Source: Lithodes maja (lineage: Eukaryota > Arthropoda > Malacostraca > Decapoda > Lithodidae). From it: 64,000 nt of DNA. This document shows, piece by piece, positions 20,528-32,611 of the stretch (position 1 is its first letter; each line of letters begins with the position of its first letter). The stretch spans positions 1 to 64,000 of the forward strand of contig JBAKBP010003196.1 of assembly GCA_037953745.1 (NCBI GenBank). The letters run 5' to 3'. Under the pieces are notes generated by a model that saw only the letters and a program-made list of their open reading frames with translations, searched no databases and had not been told where the DNA came from. Made by a program: the position numbers and the translations under genes.

Positions 20528-22652
20528 AAGGAAGTCTTCCCCTACCTTCTGTCACCGTCACACGACAGGACCACCCCCACGGACCAGGACGTCGTAGGGA
20601 ATACCATGCAGCCATGTCTTCAGAGATCGTCGGAACCTGACTATATCTTCCCCTACCGTCTGTCACTGCCACACAACAGGACCACCCCCACGGACCAGGA
20701 CGTCGTAGGGAATACCATGCAGCCATGTCTTCAGAGATCGTCGGAACCTGACTATATCTTCCCCTACCGTCTGTCACTGCCACACAACAGGACCACCCCC
20801 ACGGACCAGGACGTCGTAGGGAATACCATGCAGCCATGTCTTCAGAGATCGTCGGAACCTGACTATATCTTCCCCTACCGTCTGTCACTGCCACACGACA
20901 GGACCACCCCCACGGACCAGGACGTCGTAGGGAATACCATGCAGCCATGTCTTCAGAGATCGTCGGAACCTGACTATATCTTCCCCTACCGTCTGTCACT
21001 GCCACACGACAGGACCACCCCCACGGACCAGGACGTCGTAGGGAATACCATGCAGCCATGTCTTCAGAGATCGTCGGAACCTGACTATATCTTCCCCTAC
21101 CGTCTGTCACTGCCACACGACAGGACCACCCCCACGGACCAGGACGTCGTAGGGAATACCATGCAGCCATGTCTTCAGAGATCGTCGGAACCTGACTATA
21201 TCTTCCCCTACCGTCTGTCACTGCCACACGACAGGACCACCCCCACGGACCAGGACGTCGTAGGGAATACCATGCAGCCATGTCTTCAGAGATCGTCGGA
21301 ACCTGACTATATCTTCCCCTACCTTCTGTCACCGTCACACAACAGGACCACCCCCACGGACCAGGACGTCGTAGGGAATACCATGCAGCCATGTCTTCAG
21401 AGATCGTCGGAACCTGACTATATCTTCCCCTACCGTCTGTCACTGCCACACGACAGGACCACCCCCACGGACCAGGACGTCGTAGGGAATACCATGCAGC
21501 CATGTCTTCAGAGATCGTCGGAACCTGACTATATCTTCCCCTACCGTCTGTCACTGCCACACGACAGGACCACCCCCACGGACCAGGACGTCGTAGGGAA
21601 TACCATGCAGCCATGTCTTCAGAGATCGTCGGAACCTGACTATATCTTCCCCTACCGTCTGTCACTGCCACACGACAGGACCACCCCCACGGACCAGGAC
21701 GTCGTAGGGAATACCATGCAGCCATGTCTTCAGAGATCGTCGGAACCTGACTATATCTTCCCCTACCGTCTGTCACTGCCACACGACAGGACCACCCCCA
21801 CGGACCAGGACGTCGTAGGGAATACCATGCAGCCATGTCTTCAGAGATCGTCGGAACCTGACTATATCTTCCCCTACCGTCTGTCACTGCCACACGACAG
21901 GACCACCCCCACGGACCAGGACGTCGTAGGGAATACCATGCAGCCATGTCTTCAGAGATCGTCGGAACCTGACTATATCTTCCCCTACCGTCTGTCACTG
22001 CCACACGACAGGACCACCCCCACGGACCAGGACGTCGTAGGGAATACCATGCAGCCATGTCTTCAGAGATCGTCGGAACCTGACTATATCTTCCCCTACC
22101 GTCTGTCACTGCCACACGACAGGACCACCCCCACGGACCAGGACGTCGTAGGGAATACCATGCAGCCATGTCTTCAGAGATCGTCGGAACCTGACTATAT
22201 CTTCCCCTACCGTCTGTCACTGCCACACGACAGGACCACCCCCACGGACCAGGACGTCGTAGGGAATACCATGCAGCCATGTCTTCAGAGATCGTCGGAA
22301 CCTGACTATATCTTCCCCTACCGTCTGTCACTGCCACACGACAGGACCACCCCCACGGACCAGGACGTCGTAGGGAATACCATGCAGCCATGTCTTCAGA
22401 GATCGTCGGAACCTGACTATATCTTCCCCTACCGTCTGTCACTGCCACACGACAGGACCACCCCCACGGACCAGGACGTCGTAGGGAATACCATGCAGCC
22501 ATGTCTTCAGAGATCGTCGGAACCTGACTATATCTTCCCCTACCGTCTGTCACTGCCACACGACAGGACCACCCCCACGGACCAGGACGTCGTAGGGAAT
22601 ACCATGCAGCCATGTCTTCAGAGATCGTCGGAACCTGACTATATCTTCCCCT
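20528..22652. repeat. 111-bp satellite array, about 19 units
   Basis: The unit is spaced exactly 111 bp (for example ATGCAGCCATGTC at 20606 and 20717). It is almost invariant, with two early units carrying 'ccacacaac' and a few carrying 'cttctgtcaccgtcac'. Because 111 is divisible by three and the unit lacks stops in at least one frame per strand, both strands show open frames of over 700 codons with 37-residue periods. I treat this as a satellite rather than a gene. It begins and ends in the middle of a unit ('cttcccct'). Confidence 0.9.
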
Positions 22653-22722
22653 TGAGACACCTAGAGGATCCTCGATCGTGGTGCTATATATGTAACCTAT
22701 CCCTGTCTTATGTAACATTGCG

Positions 22723-22884
22723 GTGACCGGTCAACTCAACCAGTAGACTATTTCAACCAGTAGCTCTCAACCAGTACCAAATCAACCAATACGGTTAGGT
22801 TAGGTTAGGTTAGTACTATATTTTGACACTGGTTTGGTTGATCTGGGTTAATTTGGCACTGGTTGAGAGCTACTGGTTGAGAAG
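22723..22884. mobile_element. Foldback repeat F1 with TTAGG core, copy 1
   Basis: The left arm has 'caaccagtagctctcaacca'. The right arm has its complement 'tggttgagagctactggttg'. The centre carries four tandem GGTTA (TTAGG-type) units at 22795-22813, followed by 'gtactatattttg'. A longer relative is at 61590. Confidence 0.75.
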
Positions 22885-23063
22885 ACATGGAACCAATATT
22901 GCACCTCTACCCATAAGAATAACCTATGTTTGTACTCTGGGTTATAATACCCTCTATTACCTTTGTGCTTGTGTTCTTGTGTGTTCTCATCTTCTCCAGT
23001 CGAGTAAGACCCTACCTATGAAGTCAATACAACCCCAGTGAAAACCTGGTATAACATGGACCC

Positions 23064-23390
23064 TTAAGGGGAGGTTTTTAGTTTGGTCTCTAGATATCCT
23101 TCAAGCTTAAGATTACACCCCCTTGAGTCCCTTTCAAGATAAATATGTACATTTTTCGGTAGGAAAAAATGTCCCGGCTGAAAGCCGGTTCCTCTTAAAT
23201 TACAGGCTCGCTATCGCTCGCCAGGATAAAATCGACACCTGAATGGCACGAAAGGTCTTAATATGGGGTGAAAGTTCTTAAAATCGTCAAAATAATGGGC
23301 AAACGTCTTAAAATTAGAAAACCAATGGGGCTAAACATGAGGGAGAAAGGGGTCAAGAAAAAACTCCCTCAAGTGGAGATCTCCCCTTAA
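23064..23390 (+). mobile_element. TTAA-flanked MITE, family M1, best copy
   Basis: TTAAGGGGAGGTTTTTAG opens and GGAGATCTCCCCTTAA closes a 327-bp unit. It contains 'gtacatttttcggtagg', 'aggctcgctatcgctcgcca' and 'catgagggagaaaggggtca'. No coding capacity. Confidence 0.82.
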
Positions 23391-23479
23391 TACTACCTGA
23401 TCCGACGTCTTGGGGGTATTATGATATTTGGCTTAATTGGCATTGAAGATGTTGTTTGTTTTGGCCATTTTGGTGCAAT

Positions 23480-26400
23480 GATGTGTTAGTGTGTCCCCTA
23501 GGATGACACACTAACACCTTCCCAAACAACCTACCCTTCCTTCCTTCCTTCCTTCCTTCCTTCCTTCCCAGACAATGATGTGTTAGTGTGTCCCCTAGGC
23601 TGACACACTAACACCTTCCCAGACAACCTACCCTTCCTTCCTTCCCAGACAATGATGTGCTAGTGTGTCCCCTAGGCTGACACACTAACACCTTCCCAGA
23701 CAACCTACCCTTCCTTCCTTCCTTCCTTCCCAGACAACCTACCCTTCCTTCCTTCCTTCCTTCCTTCCTTCCCAGACAATGATGTGTTAGTGTGTCCCCT
23801 AGGCTGACACACTAACACCTTCCCAAACAACCTACCCTTCCTTCCTTCCTTCCTTCCTTCCTTCCCAGACAATGATGTGTTAGTGTGTCCCCTAGGCTGA
23901 CACACTAACACCTTCCCAAACAACCTACCCTTCCTTCCTTCCTTCCTTCCTTCCTTCCCAGACAATGATGTGTTAGTGTGTCCCCTAGGCTGACACACTA
24001 ACACCTTCCCAAACAACCTACCCTTCCTTCCTTCCTTCCTTCCTTCCCAGACAATGATGTGGAAAGTGTGTCCCCTAGGCTGACACACTAACACCTTCCC
24101 AAACAACCTACCCTTCCTTCCTTCCTTCCCAGACAATGATGTGTTAGTGTGTCCCCTAGGCTGACACACTAACACCTTCCCAAACAACCTACCCTTCCTT
24201 CCTTCCTTCCCAGACCTAGGCTGACACACTAACACCTTCCCAGACAACCTACCCTTCCTTCCTTCCTTCCTTCCTTCCTTCCTTCCCAGACAATGATGTG
24301 TTAGTGTGTCCCCTAGGCTGACACACTAACACCTTCCCAAACAACCTACCCTTCCTTCCTTCCTTCCTTCCTTCCCAGACAATGATGTGTTAGTGTCTCC
24401 CCTAGGCTGACACACTAACACCTTCCCAGACAACCTACCCTTCCTTCCTTCCTTCCTTCCTTCCCAGACAATGATGTGTTAGTGTGTCCCCTAGGCTGAC
24501 ACACTAACACCTTCCCAGACAACCTACCCTTCCTTCCTTCCCAGACAATGATGTGTTAGTGTGTCCCCTAGGCTGACACACTAACACCTTCCCAGACAAC
24601 CTACCCTTCCTTCCTTCCTTCCTTCCTTCCCAGACAATGATGTGTTAGTGTGTCCCCTAGGCTGACACACTAACACCTTCCCAAACAACCTACCCTTCCT
24701 TCCTTCCTTCCTTCCTTCCCAGACAATGATGTGTTAGTGTGTCCCCTAGGCTGACACACTAACACCTTCCCAGACAACCTACCCTTCCTTCCTTCCTTCC
24801 TTCCTTCCCAGACAATGATGTGTTAGTGTGTCCCCTAGGCTGACACACTAACACCTTCCCAGACAACCTACCCTTCCTTCCTAGACAATGATGTGTTAGT
24901 GTGTCCCCTAGGCTGACACACTAACACCTTCCCAGACAACCTACCCTTCCTTCCTTCCTTCCTTCCTTCCTTCCCAGACAATGATGTGTTAGTGTGTCCC
25001 CTAGGCTGACACACTAACACCTTCCCAGACAACCTACCCTTCCTTCCTTCCTTCCTTCCTTCCCAGACAATGATGTGTTAGTGTGTCCCCTAGGCTGACA
25101 CACTAACACCTTCCCAGACAACCTACCCTTCCTTCCTTCCTTCCTTCCCAGACAACCTACCCTTCCTTCCTTCCTTCCTTCCTTCCCAGACAACCTACCC
25201 TTCCTTCCTTCCCAGACAACCTACCCTTCCTTCCTTCCCAGACAACCTACCCTTCCTTCCTTCCTTCCCAGACAACCTACCCTTCCTTCCTTCCTTCCTT
25301 CCTTCCTTCCCAGACAACCTACCCTTCCTTCCTTCCTTCCTTCCCAGACAACCTACCCTTCCTTCCTTCCTTCCTTCCCAGACAACCTACCCTTCCTTCC
25401 TTCCTTCCTTCCCAGACAACCTACCCTTCCTTCCTTCCTTCCCAGACAACCTACCCTTCCTTCCTTCCTTCCCAGACAACCTACCCTTCCTTCCTTCCTT
25501 CCTTCCTTCCTTCCCAGACAACCTACCCTTCCTTCCTTCCTTCCTTCCCAGACAACCTACCCTTCCTTCCCAGACAACCTACCCTTCCTTCCTTCCTTCA
25601 TCCCTTCCTTCCCAGACAACCTACCCTTCCTTCCTTCCCAGACAACCTACCCTTCCTTCCTTCCTTCCTTCCTTCCTTCCCAGACAACCTACCCTTCCTT
25701 CCTTCCTTCCTTCCCAGACAACCTACCCTTCCTTCCTTCCTTCCTTCCCAGACAACCTACCCTTCCTTCCTTCCTTCCTTCCCAGACAACCTACCCTTCC
25801 TTCCTTCCTTCCCAGACAACCTACCCTTCCTTCCTTCCTTCCCAGACAACCTACCCTTCCTTCCTTCCTTCCTTCCCAGACAACCTACCCTTCCTTCCTT
25901 CCTTCCTTCCCAGACAACCTACCCTTCCTTCCTTCCTTCCCAGACAACCTACCCTTCCTTCCTTCCCAGACAACCTACCCTTCCTTCCTTCCTTCCTTCC
26001 CAGACAACCTACCCTTCCTTCCTTCCTTCCTTCCCCGACAACCTACCCTTCCTTCCTTCCTTCCTTCCCAGACAACCTACCCTTCCTTCCTTCCTTCCCA
26101 GACAACCTACCCTTCCTTCCTTCCCAGACAACCTACCCTTCCTTCCTTCCTTCCTTCCCAGACAACCTACACTTCCTTCCTTCCCAGACAACCTACCCTT
26201 CCTTCCTTCCTTCCTTCCTTCCTTCCTTCCTTCCCAGACAATGATGTGTTAGTGTGTCCCCTAGGCTGACACACTAACACCTTCCCAGACAACCTACCCT
26301 TCCTTCCTTCCTTCCTTCCTTCCCAGACAATGATGTGTTAGTGTGTCCCCTAGGCTGACACACTAACACCTTCCCAGACAACCTACCCTTCCTTCCTTCC

Positions 26401-27480
26401 TTCCTTCCTTCCCAGACAACCTACCCTTCCTTCCTTCCTTCCTTCCTTCCTTCCCAGACAACCTACCCTTCCTTCCTTCCTTCCTTCCTTCCTTCCTTCC
26501 CAGACAACCTACCCTTCCTTCCTTCCCAGACAACCTACCCTTCCTTCCTTCCTTCCCAGACAACCTACCCTTCCTTCCTTCCTTCCTTCCCAGACAACCT
26601 ACCCTTCCTTCCTTCCTTCCCAGACAACCTACCCTTCCTTCCTTCCTTCCTTCATCCTTCCCAGACAACCTGCCCTTCCTTCCTTCCTTCCTTCCTCCTT
26701 CCCAGACAACCTACCCTTCCTTCCCTCCCAGACACCCTACCCTTCCTTCCTTCCTTCCTTCCCAGACAACCTACCCTTCCTTCCTTCCCAGACAACCTAC
26801 CCTTCCTTCCTTCCTTCCCAGACAACCTACCCTTCCTTCCTTCCTTCCTTCCCAGACAACCTACCCTTCCTTCCTTCCTTCCCAGACAACCTGCCCTTCC
26901 TTCCTTCCCAGACAACCTACCCTTCCTTCCCAGACAACCTACCCTTCCTTCCTTCCTTCCCAGACAACCTACCCTTCCTTCCTTCCTTCCTTCCTTCCTT
27001 CCCAGACAACCTACCCTTCCTTCCTTCCTTCCTTCCTTCCCAGACAACCTGCCCTTCCTTCCTTCCCAGACAACCTGCCCTTCCTTCCTTCCTTCCCAGA
27101 CAACCTACCCTTCCTTCCTTCCTTCCCAGACAACCTGCCCTTCCTTCCTTCCCAGACAACCTACCCTTCCTTCCTTCCTTCATCCCTTCCTTCCTCCTTC
27201 CCAGACAACCTGCCCTTCCTTCCTTCCTTCATCCCTCCCAGACACCCTGCCCTTCCTTCCCTCCCAGACAACCTACCCTTCCTTCCTTCCTTCATCCCTC
27301 CCAGACACCCTGCCCTTCCTTCCCTCCCAGACAACCTACCCTTCCTTCCTTCCTTCCTTCCCTCCCAGACACCCTACCCTTCCTTCCTTCCTTCCCAGAC
27401 ACCCTGCCTTTCCTTCCTTATATTCCTCCTTCCCTTCCTTATAATACTCCTTCCTTCCTTCCTTCCTCCTTCCCAGACAC
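23480..27480. repeat. Composite satellite: TTCC runs with a palindromic block
   Basis: From 23480 to about 25110, and again at 26240-26370, variable (TTCC)n runs alternate with a ~60-bp block. The block is a near-palindrome: GTGTTAGTGTGTC, a 'ccctaggct' centre, then GACACACTAACAC. From 25110 on, only 'cagacaacctaccc' plus (TTCC)n remains, as a simpler, faster-cycling form. Run lengths differ between units, so this is microsatellite instability inside a larger satellite. The Gly/Lys/Glu/Arg-rich minus frames are artefacts. Confidence 0.93.
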
Positions 27481-28118
27481 CCTGCCCTTCCTTCCTTCCT
27501 CCCTCCCTTCCTTCCTTCCTCCCTCCCTCCCTCCCTTCCTTATATTCCTCCTTCCCTCCCATCTCCCTTCCTCCCTCTCTTCCCTTCCTTCCTTCCTACC
27601 TTCCCTTCCTTCCTTCCTCCCTTATATTCCTCCTTCCCTCCCTTCCTTCCCTTCCTCCCTCCCTTCCTTTCCTTCCCTTCCTTCCTTCCTTCCCTTCCTT
27701 CCTCCCTTCCCTCTTCCTCCCTCCCTTCCTTTCCTTCCCTTCCTTCCTTCCTTCCCTTCCTTCCTCCCTTCCATCTTCCTTCCTTCCTTTCCCTCTTCCT
27801 TTCTTTCCTCCCTCCTTCCCCTCCTTTCTTCCTCCCTTCCTTATATTCCTCCTTCCCTTCCTTCCTCCCTCCCTTCCCTCTTCCTTCCTTCCTTCCCTCT
27901 TCCTCCCTCCCTTCCTTCCCTCCTCCCTTCCCTTCCTTCCTCCCTTCCATCTTCCTTCCTTCCTTTCCCTCTTCCTTCCTTCCTTTCTTTCCTCCCTCCT
28001 TCCCCTCCTTTCTTCCTCCCTTCCTTATATTCCTCCTTCCCTTCCTTCCTCCCTCCCTTCCATCTTCCTTCCTTCCTTCCTTTCTTCCTTCCTCCTTCCC
28101 TCCCTTCCTTCCTTCCTA
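27481..28118. repeat. Degenerate CTTCC/CCTCC array with 'ttatattcctcc' inserts
   Basis: Pyrimidine-only sequence with recurrent 'ccttatattcctccttccc' inserts (27416, 27538, 27621, 27839, 28022). Its last ~90 bp closely match 57688-57775 at the 3' end of the kinase frame. Confidence 0.9.
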
Positions 28119-28123
28119 CCTCC

Positions 28124-29969
28124 TGTTACGAACTGGCACTCGGGTACACTAGGGCTCTCAATCAGGACTCGAGTACGGCTCGCTGCCACAACGGAAACAC
28201 ACGATCCCAACCCCTGAGTACTGCCAGCCGAACAAAAAACACCAATACCCTCCAGAGTTCAATCTGCTATAACGGGGTATACAAGAACTCGGTACTAGTG
28301 TTCAACAACAGACTAATAAAGAGACAGGAATTATCTAGTCTGGTCAACAATCAAACAAAGAAGTAAGAAACAACAACACCAAAGAATAGTGTTGGCCGAA
28401 GCCGAAGTAATCCACCCTTGACTAAGAACTTAAGAAGTCCTCCACCCTCTACTTCGGATCGGCACTATTACGTTACGTTAATTAATAGTCCTTAAGCATC
28501 GAGCAAGGAATCTTCTGAAAAAAGTTAGATGCTTCTCGGATGCTCGTAAGAAGTATGTATCGGATTTTGAACAGTAATTCAATAAGCAAAAACACTGGCA
28601 ATTAAATACTATTAAAGGTTTAAATTGGCATAAGAATAATTAAAAGAATATGCAATAGTAAATGGCAAACATTAAAAAGAAGTACTCCGCAAATGCAACG
28701 GCAATAGCCTACTCGGATTGTGCTCGTGGGCCATTAATCACTAAAGTAGCCAAGCTTGCAACACATGAAATCAATAGTGCATAAACAATATCATACATAA
28801 GGAAAGCTTCAATACTATTCTGTATCTACTAATCGAGTAAAGTCTAGCTGGGGTACTGTGGGCAAAAGGTAGCAGTGACTGAGCAAAAACGGCTCGTAGC
28901 CTAGCGAAGTCCTCACAACTGTTTAAAGTATTACGTTAAAACTAACAAGTGCACTTTGAGAAATCCAGATCCCTTGTATCTGGTTTTCTCCCGACTCCTT
29001 GACAAAGTAAAAACAAACTGTTAATAAAATACAGGGTGGTTAGGCTCTTGCCCTCACGCACTGTAAATTATTAACTCAACACAGTCAGCCGCGAAGACAA
29101 CCTAGGCTTCACTGAACCGAAACGAGTATGCAGGTTTATCGCTTAACCACTGCATCAAACAACAACTCGTAACACAGAAAAGCCTTACCCCAGTCTAGCA
29201 TTACCTAGACTAGCAGAAAACAGGAATAATAATAATAACACACAGGGAAATGCATATACAAGTGCAACAAACATAAATCAATCCTATTCTAAGTTAACCC
29301 TTCCAAAATAGGCTATCTAATAGGCAAGTATCTCTGAGAACTCAAGCGATAATACGTTGGCTGACTAGCTCTGCACCAACGGGACCATGGAAGTTAAAAA
29401 AGGCAGGGAAAAGAGGAGATAAGAATGTAAGGTAGTAGAGAAAGTTCACATCAGTCAGAAGAATATATATAGTTAGCAAGGTGAATGAGAAGTCGCTCTG
29501 CCTAATGAGTTCTGATGAAAAAATGGCTAGACTTCCCTTTTTATACCCGGCCCTCTAGTGAGCCCAACGTGAACTACTAAGGACCGCCCACTGACAACCA
29601 TTACGTAATTTCTCTCTCTCCTCTGGGATAGACAAAGGCTCCCCTAGCACTGAGGGGGGGGGGTGCTAGTGAGTTAGGCCCACCTCCCGCATAGCGCACC
29701 CACTGACCCCCAACTGTGGCTGCCTCTCCTCCCATCATTACAAATAAGTTTTACACACAATACTTATAACTAATGATATAAAATAGAACTCGTTGACTCA
29801 GATGAAAACAAAATGCATATTCATATTACTTATAGTACAACGGCTCACATGAACTAAGTTAGGAAACTCTACATAGACTACAGCCAAAGTTCCTGCCCTG
29901 ACGATCCTAGCGAGAGTGGGGCATGACTAGGCGTTCTGTACAGCATGCTCACACTGGACATGCGTCACA
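28124..29969 (-). repeat. Gypsy 3' LTR (1846 bp)
   Basis: On the plus strand it runs TGTTACGAACTGG to TGCGTCACA. It matches 35396-37254 apart from scattered substitutions and small indels, such as the G-run near 29650. No coding frame of note. Confidence 0.9.
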
Positions 29970-29980
29970 CCTCCCCCAAG
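29970..29980 (-). promoter_or_regulatory. Polypurine tract of the Gypsy element
   Basis: On the minus strand CTTGGGGGAGG lies directly before the 3' LTR, the expected position for plus-strand DNA priming. Confidence 0.7.
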
Positions 29981-30361
29981 ATTTTACTCGCTCAACCCTG
30001 AGCTAAAATCTGACAAACACAGAACCCCATCAAGCCCCTCACACCCAGCGACCGCATGGCACTAAAACAAAGCTGAGTTTATCACCAAAACACATCTTAT
30101 TATTAAAAAAAATTCACATTTTATAACTCCTCCCAACAATAGCAAAAAGACACAATATCATGCTCCCAGAGCGAGCTTACAGCAGCTCAGCCGTTTGATA
30201 GTTCGTGGACTACTCAAACTCTATAGGCTATGACAAACTTATACGATTATCTATATCAAAAGAGAGTTTTTATATGATTTTTATATTTTAATATGTTTTT
30301 CCCAGCTGCACTATAAGGGCAGCCTATTTTCCTCCACTCAAACCCACACACCTGTGATAGC
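29981..30361. other. Gypsy untranslated region between pol and 3' LTR
   Basis: An AT-rich segment after the RNase H stop. No extra frame (such as env) is visible. Confidence 0.5.
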
Positions 30362-32611
30362 CTACGACTGATCATCCACCCTTGATAAACAATCCGCGAT
30401 CACATTGTCACATCCAGCAATATGACGGATGTCCAGGTTATACTCCTGCAACATCAAAGACCACCTGGTCAGTCTCATATTGAGATTGTGAAATTGATTC
30501 AGGAATCTCAAAGGGTAGATAACCACGACTGGGCCATAGGCTGGAACATACACCTCGAAGTGCCTGAGCGACAGCACAATCGCCAGTAATTCCTTTTCTA
30601 TTGTAGAATAGTTCTTTTGTGCAGCATTGAACTTCTTAGAAAAGAAACTTACTGGGTGTTCCACACCTTCATTGTCTGTCTGTAGCAAGACGGCACCAGC
30701 CCCTACACCACTAGCATCTGTTGCCAGCTGAAAAGGCCTGTTAAAGTCTGGGGCCCTGAGTATCGGGTGAGTACATAGCAAATGTTTCACCAAAGTGAAA
30801 GCCTTTTCACACTCAGGTGCCCACAAAAACTTTTTGTCTTTAGATAACAAATCTGTGAGAGGTGCCAACACCGTTGAGTAACCTTTTATGAAGCGTCTGT
30901 AGTAGCCTATCATACCCAAGAATCTCATAATCTGCTTCTTGGTTGTTGGGTGCGGAAATTTATTGATAGCCTGTACCTTGTTCTGAGGAGGGCACACCTG
31001 TCCCCTTCCCACTACAAACCCAAGGTACTGCACAGTGGCTTTTACGAAGTCACACTTTGCCAAATTTACTACCAGACCTGCTTCACTAAGTTTCCGGAAC
31101 AAGGTCTCAAGGTGCTCACAATGGCTCTCAAAGTCGTCATCATAAATGATTACATCGTCCAAATATACGGTGCAATTTGGAATGTCCTTTACAATTTCAT
31201 TCATCAGGTTCTGAAACGTTGCTGGTGCATTCTTAAGTCTGTAAGGCATAACATTACACCGGTAGGTACTCCCGTCCACAACAAAACCACATACCTCTTT
31301 AGCACGCTCGGACAAAGGTACTTGCCAGTAACCTTTTACTAAATCTACTTTAGACAAAAAACGAGCATTACCAATTTTGTCAACACTATCATCAACCCGA
31401 GGAAGAGGATATGGGTTAGTTGGAGTCAAACCGTTTAACCTACGGAAATCAATACAAAAGCGTACCTTGCCATCTGGCTTAGGCTGCAGTGTTACGGGGG
31501 AAGTCCACTTAACTGTGCCTTTCTCTATCAACCCTCTACCGAGCATATACTCCAACTCATCCCTCAGAGCTGGTAGTTTTATGGGGGGCACACGGTACGG
31601 GATTGACTTAAAGGGTAGATGGTCCCCCACGTCAACATCATGCATAGCCTGAGTAGTGAGGCCTGGGTGTTCAGCAAATACAGTGGGGTATGAACCGAAA
31701 AACTGATGGATAGCATCAAACTGCGGCTCAGGCAAATGATCTATAGCCTCGTCAGCCCTTAGGCTCGAGTTCCCCGCCCACTGATCCGCTGAAACATGTT
31801 GATCCCAGCTATCCTCCTCTGAAGCTTGACTGTCCCCCTCTCCTTCTCCACCACGGCCGCAACAAGCCAACACAGGGACAGTGAGAGGCTCAGAGGGGCG
31901 CCTCACATACTCTTTAACAAGGTTCACCTGACACAACTGGTTCTCCTTCCTCCTGTCTGGAGTGGCAACAAGGCAATCTAAGTCTGAAATTTTTTCTACA
32001 ATTCCACAAGGTCCAGTGTACTTCGCAGAGAGGGGGTTACCAACCAAAGGCAACAAAATCAATACCTCTTGTCCTACAGTGAACTTCCGTAGCCTCACCC
32101 TGCGATCACACCTGTCCCTCATCAAAGCCTGTGACTCTGTCAAACTTCCACCCGCCATCTCCAGACTCCCAAGCATGCGCTCACGGCCCTCAAGCACATA
32201 CTCCAATAATGGACAAGGCTGCACAGTCCCCTCCCAAACCTCCTTCAGCATGTTAAGGGGGCCCCCGACACGGTGTCCAAAAATCAGCTCGCCTGGACCA
32301 AATTCCAGGCTCTCACCAGGCACCTCCCGAGCAGCAAACAGCACACAAGGCATTCCAAGATCCCAACCCATACCGCTGTCAGCACAACAACACCTCAGCA
32401 TGCTTTCAAGTGTAGCATGCCACCGCTCAAGCACCCCTTGATGTCCTGCCAGTGGTATGTCATGCGCCAACGTCAGTAGGCTATCCCTGCACTCCCGTGG
32501 CACCACCAACTGGTCCACTACTCCGGACCCATTTTGCCAACTACGTTTAGGGTCTTGAAAACGTCTATAGCGGATGCCTTCTAAACAAAACAAAATCTCC
32601 TGGCTGTGCAT
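30362..32611 (-). pseudogene. pol: Gypsy pol: integrase remnant, RT and RNase H
   Basis: A 749-codon frame. Residues ~29-60 keep the start of the integrase zinc domain (VVPRECRDSLLTLAH, AGHQG) and run directly into VLERWHATLESML, which normally follows the DDE core. The integrase C-terminus follows (LFAAREVPG, ELIFGHR, then a GPY/F-like KYTGPCGIVEKI near 190-215). RT comes next (CIDFRRLN, SKVDLVKGYWQVPL, YLDDVIIY near 481-488), then RNase H (TDASGVGAGAVLL near 630), ending DCLSRVDDQS. Integrase upstream of RT is the Gmr1 arrangement of Ty3/Gypsy elements. The HHCC remainder and the whole DDE core are gone, in frame. RT and RNase H motifs look intact. The frame is out of register with the protease frame, so I call it a pseudogene. 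Confidence 0.88.

Noticed and set aside
20499..22726. Two overlapping open frames of over 700 codons on opposite strands
   Set aside because: They arise from a 111-bp satellite whose length is a multiple of three; no start, promoter or domain supports coding.
23705..28210. Many Gly/Lys/Glu/Arg-rich minus-strand frames
   Set aside because: Direct translation of TTCC microsatellite; the period and composition explain them fully.
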